A stretch of 7,817 nt of DNA from Clostridia bacterium (GTDB taxonomy: Bacteria; Bacillota; Clostridia; Peptostreptococcales; Anaerovoracaceae), in NCBI GenBank assembly GCA_900754805.1, contig CAAEEE010000472.1:1-7817 (forward strand), read 5' to 3'. The position numbers and the translations under genes were made by a program. Numbering within the stretch: position 1 is the stretch's first letter; each line of letters starts with the position of its first letter. Below the pieces are notes generated by a model. That model was not told where the DNA came from. It searched no databases and saw nothing but the letters and a program-made list of their open reading frames with translations. Below are positions 1 through 5,751 of the stretch, piece after piece.

Positions 1-1
1 A

Positions 2-238
2 AACTTTATTCGTGCAGAAGACGTTATTCTTGATAATAATGTGGCGGGAAATCAGATTTCAAAAAACTTGAAAGAGAAAATGAGAAGCTATGAGAAGGAA
101 CTGATCCAGGCGGCATTCGTGCAATTTGCCGGAAACCGAAAAGCGGTTGCGGAGCACCTCGGAATCAGCAAAACAAATTTGTTTGAAAAAGTACATCAAT
201 ACGGAATAGATGAGAACCCGGAGGAGAAGAAAATATGA
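2..238 (+). CDS. Sigma-54-dependent transcriptional activator, C-terminal fragment (Fis-type HTH)
   Basis: The reading frame is open to the left edge, so this is only the 3' end of a larger gene; the GTG at 41 is internal, not the start. The visible 78 residues hold a linker, an amphipathic stretch (KEKMRSYEKELIQAAF) and a Fis-type helix-turn-helix (GNRKAVAEHLGISKTNLFEKV), followed by YGI and a short charged tail. This arrangement is the normal C-terminus of NtrC-type enhancer-binding proteins, which bind upstream sites and use an AAA+ domain to open sigma-54 promoters. The AAA+ and sensory domains lie outside the window, so the signal is unknown. The stop codon overlaps the next start (ATGA, 235-238), implying translational coupling. 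A sigma-54 promoter lies about 0.9 kb downstream, making that operon the obvious target. The family assignment rests on the HTH plus that promoter; a plain Fis-like protein is less likely. Confidence 0.85.
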   Translation, partial: NFIRAEDVILDNNVAGNQISKNLKEKMRSYEKELIQAAFVQFAGNRKAVAEHLGISKTNLFEKVHQYGIDENPEEKKI

Positions 239-1035
239 GATTACCGGACAAGATTCGCGAGCGAATCGGCGATTTGCAAGGGGAAATAGGGATATATTAT
301 TATGACTTCAACCGGGACACAAGTTTTTTTGTGGGGAACTGCGATGTTTTTCCTTCACTCGGGATTGCAAAGCTTGTTCTGATGATTGAAGTCTTTCGTC
401 AAGTTGAGGAAGGGATTATTCACCTTGATGATACTTATGTTTTGGATAAGAAGCCGCCGTTTGCGATTCCCGAAAACGAATATGAGGCTACGGTGGGCGT
501 GCTCGATTTCCTGCACAAAGGCATGGAGGTGACCATAAGCGATTTAGTGTATCTGATGATGATTATAAGCGACAACTCGGCTTTTAATATCTTGCTCTCA
601 ATCGTGGGCATGGACAATGTGAATGATACAATGAAGAAGCTCGGTCTTACGAAGACAAAGATAAGATGCATGTTGTTCGAATGGGATGATATCGATCCCC
701 AAAAGGACAATTATCATTCGGTAAGAGAAATCGGAAGTCTCTTGCGCAGAATTTACAAGAAGCAATTGATTTCTACAGCGGCAAGCGAGCAAATGCTTAA
801 AATTCTGTCATATCACCAGAGAAGGGACATTCTTTCTTCCTTTTCAGACAATGGAATATCCGTTGCGCAACAGACGGGATTTGACATTACATCCCTTCAT
901 GCAGCTGCGATTATAATGACGGATAATCCGTTTGTACTATGCATGAGTACAAACAAAATTTCCGCAAAACGCGCAGAAGGCATTATGAAAGACATTGCGT
1001 GTATGTGTGGAGAGACAAGCCAAAACACAGAATGA
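235..1035 (+). CDS. Cytosolic beta-lactamase-fold serine hydrolase homologue with Ser-to-Gly at the nucleophile position
   Basis: This 266-residue protein matches the class A beta-lactamase / Beta-lactamase2 fold along its whole length. The helix that normally carries F-x-x-x-S-x-x-K reads FPSLGIAKL, so Phe39 and Lys46 align but the nucleophile position is Gly43. The second motif is intact (S112-D113-N114, within MMIISDNSAFN). The third reads Q213-T214-G215 instead of KTG, followed by the expected H-x-A-x-I strand (LHAAAIIM). There is no signal peptide or membrane anchor, so it should stay in the cytoplasm, unlike beta-lactamases and penicillin-binding proteins. The ATGA overlap with the upstream activator gene fixes the start and suggests the two proteins work together. 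Conventional acyl-serine hydrolysis looks impossible; a ligand-binding or regulatory role is an inference. Fold assignment is confident; function is not known. Confidence 0.85.
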   Translation: MRLPDKIRERIGDLQGEIGIYYYDFNRDTSFFVGNCDVFPSLGIAKLVLMIEVFRQVEEGIIHLDDTYVLDKKPPFAIPENEYEATVGVLDFLHKGMEVTISDLVYLMMIISDNSAFNILLSIVGMDNVNDTMKKLGLTKTKIRCMLFEWDDIDPQKDNYHSVREIGSLLRRIYKKQLISTAASEQMLKILSYHQRRDILSSFSDNGISVAQQTGFDITSLHAAAIIMTDNPFVLCMSTNKISAKRAEGIMKDIACMCGETSQNTE

Positions 1036-1038
1036 TTC

Positions 1039-1073
1039 GTTCTGAAAAAAGAACGAAATTCTAAAAAAAGAAC
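1039..1073 (+). promoter_or_regulatory. Two tandem palindromes, candidate enhancer (UAS) sites for the sigma-54 activator
   Basis: Two 16-bp copies of the same palindrome lie side by side: GTTCT-GAAAAA-AGAAC (1039-1054) and ATTCT-AAAAAA-AGAAC (1058-1073). Their centres are 19 bp apart. The first extends to a perfect 8-bp inverted repeat, TTCGTTCT / AGAACGAA (1036-1057). They sit roughly 110-145 bp upstream of the predicted sigma-54 start site, which is the usual range for enhancer sites bound by dimeric Fis-type HTH domains. A terminator role is unlikely because no T-run follows on the + strand. Binding by the adjacent activator is inferred. Confidence 0.6.
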
Positions 1074-1077
1074 AAAG

Positions 1078-1110
1078 AAAGCGGGAGGAAACATAACTTC
1101 TGCTTTTTTT
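1078..1110 (+). terminator. Rho-independent terminator after the activator/serine-hydrolase-like genes
   Basis: AAAGCGGGAG (1078-1087) pairs with CTTCTGCTTT (1097-1106) in a 10-bp stem that includes two G-T pairs, with a 9-nt loop and a run of seven T (1104-1110). It separates the activator transcript from the sigma-54-driven operon downstream. Confidence 0.65.
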
Positions 1111-1155
1111 AACGCTTTTATGGCTGCTTTTTTTCTTTTTTGTCATAAGAAAATG

Positions 1156-1171
1156 TGGCACGAAATTTGCG
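1156..1171 (+). promoter_or_regulatory. Sigma-54 (-24/-12) promoter of the dipeptidase-permease-transglutaminase operon
   Basis: The sequence TGGCAC-GAAAT-TTGCG matches the sigma-54 consensus TGGCAC-N5-TTGCW at every core position; only the final W differs (G). The invariant GG (1157-1158) and GC (1169-1170) are 12 bp apart, as required. With C1170 as -12, transcription should start near 1182, giving a leader of about 37 nt. That leader contains a strong Shine-Dalgarno, AAAGGAGG (1204-1211), 7 nt before the dipeptidase ATG. Confidence 0.88.
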
Positions 1172-1218
1172 TTAAAATTTTGTGAAGAAATAAAAAAAGA
1201 AAGAAAGGAGGCAGGCGA

Positions 1219-2175
1219 ATGCAGTTCATTGACATGCATTGTGATACATTGCTTGAATGTTATCTTCAAAATAAACCGCTGCGTGAAAACGATCTTCAAA
1301 TTGATTTACGGAGAATTAAGAAAACCGGAGGCATGATGCAGTTCTTTGCGGCATTCCTGATTTCAGGAGAGGCGGCTCGGGAGGAAAATGTCACACTGAC
1401 ACCTTACGAATTGTTTTTTAAGATAGAAGAACTCTACGAAAGGCAGCTTGCTCTGAATAAAGATATCGTTGCACCGGTAAGAAAATTCTCGGATATAGCG
1501 GAAAACGAGCGCGCAGGAAAAATATCATCACTGCTTACGATTGAAGATTCTGCACTTTTGGAAGGCAAAGCAGAAAGACTTCAACCGCTGTATGATAAGG
1601 GTGTCAGACTTATGACATTACTTTGGGATGATGAAAACTGCATTGGATTTCCTCGAAGCGATGACGAAACCAACCATCGCAAGGGGCTCAAGAAATTCGG
1701 CATTGAAGTTGTCGAGAGAATGAATGAACTTGGAATGGTAGTGGATGTTTCGCATATGTCCGAAGGCGGATTTTACGATGTTGCACGACACAGTAAAAAA
1801 CCTTTTGTTGCTTCACATTCGTGTGCAAGGGCATTGTGTGATCACTCGAGGAATTTGACGGATGAACAGCTGAGATGTATTGCTGAGGCAGGGGGAGTTG
1901 TCGGAGTCAATTTTTATGCACCGTTTTTGAAAAAGAATGCCGGTGTTTCCAAGAATGACGATATCATAGCACACATAAAACATATGGTCAACATCATGGG
2001 TGATGAATGTGTGGCGTTTGGATCCGATTTTGACGGGATTGACTGCAGCTTGGAGATGAGAGATTATGAAGGTTTTAAAGGACTAATCGCAAAACTTGAA
2101 CAGGAATTTTCGGCGGAAACGATGGAGAAAATTTGTTACAGGAATGTTATTCGTGTCTTAAAAGAATGTATATAG
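1219..2175 (+). CDS. Membrane-dipeptidase family (peptidase M19) zinc dipeptidase, cytosolic
   Basis: This 318-residue protein has the full M19 (renal dipeptidase) signature. H7-x-D9 sits in the opening strand (DMHCDTLL). E109 (LLTIED) is the likely bridging glutamate. H179 (VDVSHMS) and H200 (VASHSCAR) are the other zinc ligands, H209-S-R211-N212 is the conserved substrate-side loop, and D270 (FGSDFDGI) is the acidic residue closing the barrel. M19 enzymes hydrolyse dipeptides, often accepting a D-residue at the C-terminal position; the actual substrate here cannot be read. No signal peptide or anchor is present, so it acts on dipeptides already inside the cell. It is the first gene after the sigma-54 promoter and is followed 15 bp later by a permease. 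The start is set by the AAAGGAGG ribosome binding site and by the conserved N-terminal strand. Confidence 0.93.
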   Translation: MQFIDMHCDTLLECYLQNKPLRENDLQIDLRRIKKTGGMMQFFAAFLISGEAAREENVTLTPYELFFKIEELYERQLALNKDIVAPVRKFSDIAENERAGKISSLLTIEDSALLEGKAERLQPLYDKGVRLMTLLWDDENCIGFPRSDDETNHRKGLKKFGIEVVERMNELGMVVDVSHMSEGGFYDVARHSKKPFVASHSCARALCDHSRNLTDEQLRCIAEAGGVVGVNFYAPFLKKNAGVSKNDDIIAHIKHMVNIMGDECVAFGSDFDGIDCSLEMRDYEGFKGLIAKLEQEFSAETMEKICYRNVIRVLKECI

Positions 2176-2190
2176 GAACAGGAGGACAAA

Positions 2191-3579
2191 ATGGATAAAA
2201 AGAATCACGAAGGCAGCTTTAAAAAAGCTATCGGTTCGTTCAGCGGCATAAGTATCGTTGCCGGCATGGTAATCGGCTCCGGTGTTTATTACTTAGGCAG
2301 TTATGTATTGGAAAGAACCGGCATGAGCCTCGGATGGTCTTTGGTGGCTTGGATTGTCGGCGGACTTATTACAATTATTTCAGGTCTTTGCTTTGCCGAA
2401 CTGGGTGCAAGCATGCCGGTGGCAGGCGGACAAACGATTTATCTGAGCAGAGCTTACAGCCCAATGTGGGGATTTTTGAACGGATTTTCATGCTTCCTGC
2501 TTGTTGGCTCAGGTGGTGTCGCGGCCCTTGCAATGGCGGCTGTAACTGCTTACAGAACAGTATTTGAAATCAGTGACATTATGGTTAAAGTAATAGCAAT
2601 ATTAATCATACTGGTTTTGATGACTATAAACCTCTTGGGTGTAAAGGAAATGACGCTCTATCAAAACTTTTCCATGGTAATCCGTTTAGTTCCGATCATC
2701 CTGATTATCATCGTCGGTCTTGCAACCGGTGAACAAAATCCGGACCTTTCCCTTTCCTTGATTGGAACAAGTGCAGAGGGCGGAAACGTAATCAGCGTAA
2801 TTTCCATGATTGGATTTGCAACCTTTGCATCGATGTGGGCATACGACGGATGGTATAACTTGAATACCGTAGCGGAAGAAATGCGCAACCCGAAGAAGGA
2901 CCTTCCTTTTGCGATTATCGTTTCCCTTGTGGGCGTAACGCTCATCTACACTTTATTCTACCTTGCCGTATATAAAGTGCTTCCTATGCAGGATATCGTA
3001 AACATGATCAGCGACGGAAATCTGTATCTCGGAAATGAAGTTGTTGCAAGAACACTCGGAGGAACGGGAACTTGGCTCGTTTTGATTTGTATGACAATCG
3101 GTATTGTAGGCTCCGCGAATGTAAACACCCTTTGCGACCCTCGTACCTATTATGCAATGGCTCACGAAGGTTACTTCCCTAAGATTTTCGGACACTTAGA
3201 CGAAAAACACGGCGTACCTTGCTATGGCATCATGATTTCTTCCGGAATGGCAATCCTTCTTGTTATCTTTAACAGCCTTCAGGACTTAACAGACATGTTG
3301 ATCTTTGCAACATCGATTCTGAATGCGATGACCGTATTTGCGGTTTTGATTATGAGAAAGAAATATCCGGATTTAGAAAGACCGTATAAGGTATGGGGCG
3401 GAAAGGTTACCATCGTTATCACATGCATCGCTTATTTGATTCTGATGGTTAACGAACTCCTTGATGCACCGAAGTCCGGTCTCATCGGCATCGGCGTTAT
3501 GGTAGTCAGCGCATGCGTATACTTCTATTTCAAGAAGAAAAACGGCGGAAAAGAATATCAGGGCGAAGGTATTGAATAA
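2191..3579 (+). CDS. APC-family amino acid permease (LAT/SteT-like)
   Basis: This 462-residue, very hydrophobic protein has about twelve membrane segments. The first (about residues 16-38) contains the G29-S30-G31 break (GMVIGSGVYYLG) that forms the substrate site in APC transporters. The loop W216-A-Y-D-G-W ... AEEMRNPKKDLP (to about residue 239) is the hallmark of the L-type amino acid transporter / SteT branch, placing the protein among amino acid uptake or exchange carriers in the cytoplasmic membrane. Its ribosome binding site AGGAGG (2180-2185) is 5 nt before the ATG. Sitting between a dipeptidase and a transglutaminase-like gene, it may import the operon's substrate or exchange a released amino acid for an incoming one. 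Specificity cannot be deduced from sequence alone. Confidence 0.92.
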   Translation: MDKKNHEGSFKKAIGSFSGISIVAGMVIGSGVYYLGSYVLERTGMSLGWSLVAWIVGGLITIISGLCFAELGASMPVAGGQTIYLSRAYSPMWGFLNGFSCFLLVGSGGVAALAMAAVTAYRTVFEISDIMVKVIAILIILVLMTINLLGVKEMTLYQNFSMVIRLVPIILIIIVGLATGEQNPDLSLSLIGTSAEGGNVISVISMIGFATFASMWAYDGWYNLNTVAEEMRNPKKDLPFAIIVSLVGVTLIYTLFYLAVYKVLPMQDIVNMISDGNLYLGNEVVARTLGGTGTWLVLICMTIGIVGSANVNTLCDPRTYYAMAHEGYFPKIFGHLDEKHGVPCYGIMISSGMAILLVIFNSLQDLTDMLIFATSILNAMTVFAVLIMRKKYPDLERPYKVWGGKVTIVITCIAYLILMVNELLDAPKSGLIGIGVMVVSACVYFYFKKKNGGKEYQGEGIE

Positions 3580-3594
3580 GGAAACGGAAAGACA

Positions 3595-4998
3595 ATGAGA
3601 TATGAGGATTTGAAATATCTGGCAGTTCCACTGCCCGAAGCGATTGAAAAAGAAAAGTGGGGCGGCTGCTTTGAAAATGCAAGAAAACGAATCAACGAAT
3701 ATTTGCAGGATGAAAAAACAGACTATGCACTGCGCTGCCGTCTCGAACTGGAACTTGGAAATCTGCGAAATCTCGAATCGCGTTATGTCGTAACTCCGGA
3801 AGAAGCTTTGCAGATTATGAATGAGCGAATCCCGGATATGACGAGCGACGAACTTGAAAAGCTTAGGATGGAAGATAAGGCGGATTGGATTTATGTAAAC
3901 GGTGAAGTGAGATATATCGACTGCTTTGACGCAACGCTGTATAAGGTTTATCCTGAAGTATGGAACAGGACAAAAGAAGGGGACACGAGCAATTATGATC
4001 TGATTGAAGATTATATTCACAGCAGAACCGACGGAGAAAGCAGTACGGCTCATATCCATATCAGGCATGAATTGGAAATTGCGCCAAAAGCATTGAGAGA
4101 AGGAAAAGCCGTCCGCGTACATATGCCGATTCCAAGAGAACGGAGCGGAATCACAAACTTCAGATTGATAAAATGCTCACACCAACCCGCAGCCGTTTCG
4201 GGAGAAAGCGATGCACAGCCAACTGTTTATTTTGAAGAAACCGCTAAGGCAGGAGAAGTGTTTGCACTGGAATATGAGTTTGACTATACGGTAACTTACC
4301 GCAATCTTAATCTGCTGCTCGATACGCCGGCATATTGCACAGACGCAGACTTGTCTGCAGAGGAAGAGCGTGCATTTGCGCCGGAGAACATGCAAGAAGA
4401 GGTACCACACATGATGTTCACGGAGCAGCTTAAGACCTTGTGCAAGGAAATTGTAGGAGCGGAGACCGACGATTTGCGCAAGGCAAGAAAGATATACGAT
4501 TATGTTACGACGGAGACGGACTATCGTTTTGTTCGTGACTACGCAAGCATCGACAACCTTTCGGAATACTGTGCGCTGAACCGCAGAGGAGATTGCGGAG
4601 TTCAATCCTTGTTGTTCATTACACTGTGCCGCATCGCAGGGATTCCCGCACAATGGGAATCGGGATTGGAGGCTGCTCCTGACTACGTAGGCGAACATGA
4701 TTGGGCAAAGTTTTTTATACGCGGAATCGGCTGGCTTTATGCGGATTTGGCAGGCGGTGCACTGGCATATGTGCGCAAATCGTTTGACCGGTGGAACTTT
4801 TTCTTCGGAAATGTGGATCCTTACCGAATTCCGATTAATGATCGTTTTCAGTGTGACTTCGCAGTGAAGAAACAGCATTGGAGATTGGATCCGTATGATA
4901 ATCAGTGCGGTGAGATGGAATATGACGATTGCGGAGTTTACGGAGATGACTTGGTGTATCGCTATATACCGATAGATATTCATATTAAATGTACCTAA
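3595..4998 (+). CDS. Cytosolic transglutaminase-like (papain-fold) protein
   Basis: This 467-residue protein ends in a transglutaminase-like core with a complete catalytic triad: C334 in RRGDCGVQSLLF, H368 in GEHDWAKFF and D384 in WLYADLAGG. Before it come a charged helical segment (about residues 1-145) and a beta-rich region (about 152-242, starting AHIHIRHELEI) typical of bacterial transglutaminase-like proteins. Bacterial members of this superfamily are commonly peptidases or amidases rather than cross-linkers. No signal peptide or membrane segment is visible, which favours an intracellular peptide substrate. It follows the permease by 15 bp with a weak Shine-Dalgarno (GGAAA), so it is probably translated at a lower level or by coupling. 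The operon terminator follows just after the stop. The triad supports an active enzyme; the reaction is unknown. Confidence 0.88.
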   Translation: MRYEDLKYLAVPLPEAIEKEKWGGCFENARKRINEYLQDEKTDYALRCRLELELGNLRNLESRYVVTPEEALQIMNERIPDMTSDELEKLRMEDKADWIYVNGEVRYIDCFDATLYKVYPEVWNRTKEGDTSNYDLIEDYIHSRTDGESSTAHIHIRHELEIAPKALREGKAVRVHMPIPRERSGITNFRLIKCSHQPAAVSGESDAQPTVYFEETAKAGEVFALEYEFDYTVTYRNLNLLLDTPAYCTDADLSAEEERAFAPENMQEEVPHMMFTEQLKTLCKEIVGAETDDLRKARKIYDYVTTETDYRFVRDYASIDNLSEYCALNRRGDCGVQSLLFITLCRIAGIPAQWESGLEAAPDYVGEHDWAKFFIRGIGWLYADLAGGALAYVRKSFDRWNFFFGNVDPYRIPINDRFQCDFAVKKQHWRLDPYDNQCGEMEYDDCGVYGDDLVYRYIPIDIHIKCT

Positions 4999-5012
4999 AG
5001 AAAGGCGAATTT

Positions 5013-5047
5013 TGGCGAAAAATGTCGAATCATTTTTCGCCATTTTT
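5013..5047 (+). terminator. Rho-independent terminator of the sigma-54 operon
   Basis: A perfect 12-bp inverted repeat, TGGCGAAAAATG (5013-5024) and CATTTTTCGCCA (5031-5042), with a 6-nt loop, is followed by five T (5043-5047). It lies 14 bp after the transglutaminase-like stop codon. The right arm is partly duplicated immediately downstream: CATTTTTCG occurs at 5031-5039 and again at 5041-5049. Confidence 0.8.
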
Positions 5048-5066
5048 CGTGGAAATATGACATAAT
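5037..5066 (+). promoter_or_regulatory. Weak candidate sigma-A promoter for the LytTR gene
   Basis: CATAAT (5061-5066) is a fair -10 box. With 18-bp spacing the -35 would be TCGCCA (5037-5042), which matches TTGACA at four of six positions and overlaps the terminator stem. The poor -35 would fit a promoter needing an activator. No other promoter is apparent between the terminator and the gene. Confidence 0.3.
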
Positions 5067-5103
5067 TAAGAAAACGTTAAAATTTCCAGAACTAAGGAAA
5101 GGG

Positions 5104-5145
5104 TATGAAGCTGAGATATGGAAAAATATATACCATTTGTAAATA
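5104..5145 (+). other. Possible 13-codon leader mini-ORF overlapping the LytTR start
   Basis: The ATG at 5104 has the better-placed Shine-Dalgarno (AAGGA, 5094-5098, 5 nt away) and encodes MKLRYGKIYTICK before a TAG at 5143-5145. It runs in another frame across the LytTR ATG at 5118. It could tune LytTR translation or be a chance ORF; nothing beyond spacing supports it. Confidence 0.2.
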
Positions 5146-5450
5146 GGAAAGACTGCTGTAAAATTTTGCTTAAGGACATTCTCTATCTGGAAAATGATGC
5201 TCGAAGGGTGCGCATTATGACGACAGAGGGAGCTTACTGTCAATATGCCAAGCTTTCCGATTTAGAGCCCTATTTCAGAGACGAGAGCTGTTTTTTCCCG
5301 GCAATGAAAAATCTGATTGTAAATTTCGATTATGTAAGTGCTATGAAAAACCAGATTATTTATTTTAACGATGGAACGGAATATCCGATTGGACGCTCTA
5401 ATTATCTTAGGACGAAGCAGAAATTTGTCGGTTATCTGCGCAGCATGTAA
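5118..5450 (+). CDS. Stand-alone LytTR-type DNA-binding regulator
   Basis: This 110-residue protein is essentially one LytTR domain. It has KDILYLENDARRVRIMT (about residues 19-35) as the first strands, and a central segment FPAMKNLIVNFDYVSAM corresponding to the family's H/K-x-x-x-IVN-x-x-x-I core. It ends with a dG...pi-type strand (NDGTEYPIGRSN) and the final helix KFVGYLRSM. LytTR domains bind DNA, usually direct repeats, and commonly sit behind a response-regulator receiver; none is attached here, so any signal must come from elsewhere. The start is limited by an in-frame TGA at 5112-5114, leaving ATG 5118 as the first usable codon, although its Shine-Dalgarno is poorly spaced (AAAGGG ends 14 nt away). 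It follows the sigma-54 operon terminator and precedes the rpsB promoter, with no clear terminator of its own. Its target genes are unknown. Confidence 0.85.
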   Translation: MEKYIPFVNRKDCCKILLKDILYLENDARRVRIMTTEGAYCQYAKLSDLEPYFRDESCFFPAMKNLIVNFDYVSAMKNQIIYFNDGTEYPIGRSNYLRTKQKFVGYLRSM

Positions 5451-5530
5451 TGGCAAGCGGCATTTTCCAGCATACACAAAACTGCAGCTGAAAAACTTGC
5501 AGAAATCGGTAAAATATTATGTTAAAAAGC

Positions 5531-5559
5531 TTGCGGAGAAAAGCATTTTATTGTATAAT
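5531..5559 (+). promoter_or_regulatory. Sigma-A promoter of rpsB-tsf
   Basis: TTGCGG (5531-5536) and a perfect TATAAT (5554-5559) are separated by 17 bp, the optimal spacing. Transcription should start near 5566-5567. This fits a highly expressed ribosomal operon and leaves a leader of about 185 nt before rpsB. The 80 bp between the LytTR stop and this promoter contain only a short CTGCA/TGCAG inverted repeat without a T-run. Confidence 0.75.
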
Positions 5560-5566
5560 TCAATGT

Positions 5567-5751
5567 GGTGCGTCTTGCAAAGAGGCATCGAAAATAATTT
5601 AGCACACCGCTCCTTTGAGATGGTTGCCGCGACTTCCTGAAATAAGGATGCATATCGGTTTTTAACGGCAGGCAGAGCCTTGCACAGGTGAAGGCCGGCA
5701 GGCGGTATTTTACTCGCAGGCGGTGGAAGAAGAAACCAGGAGGAAATAAAA
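5567..5751 (+). promoter_or_regulatory. Long structured 5' leader of rpsB, candidate ribosomal-protein autoregulatory element
   Basis: The leader is unusually long for a simple ribosome binding region and more GC-rich in its second half than other intergenic DNA here. Possible pairings include GGTGC (5567-5571) with GCAC-a-CC (5602-5608), CAAAG (5578-5582) with CTTTG (5612-5616), and GCCTT (5677-5681) with AAGGC (5691-5695). GGCAGGC occurs at 5667-5673 and 5697-5703, and GCAGGCGGT at 5698-5706 and 5716-5724. The Shine-Dalgarno AGGAGG (5738-5743) lies 8 nt before the ATG. Many ribosomal protein operons are autoregulated through such leaders; I do not recognise a named family, and no ORF here is credible. 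Confidence 0.4.

Noticed and set aside
1131..1153. AT-rich inverted repeat TTTTCTT / AAGAAAA between the enhancer candidates and the sigma-54 promoter.
   Set aside because: It contains a single C/G pair in homopolymer-rich DNA; such pairing is expected by chance and does not match the RTTCT-N6-AGAAC motif.
3373..4122. Long - strand ORFs (249 codons here and 288 codons at 4177-5043) opposite the transglutaminase-like gene.
   Set aside because: They are antisense to a gene with a complete catalytic triad, show no coherent domain, and have Cys/Phe-rich compositions typical of shadows.
5073..5078. AACGTT upstream of LytTR as an autoregulatory LytTR site.
   Set aside because: Only one short match is present; LytTR proteins usually bind paired direct repeats, and no second copy is visible at a suitable distance.
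5566..5579. A sigma-54-like TGG...TTGCA just after the rpsB promoter.
   Set aside because: GG and GC are 10 bp apart instead of 12 and the -24 box is poor (TGGTGC); it overlaps the predicted sigma-A start region.
5371..5640. An 89-codon + strand ORF starting inside the LytTR gene and running into the rpsB leader.
   Set aside because: It overlaps LytTR out of frame, crosses the rpsB promoter, has no recognisable domain and lacks a convincing ribosome binding site.
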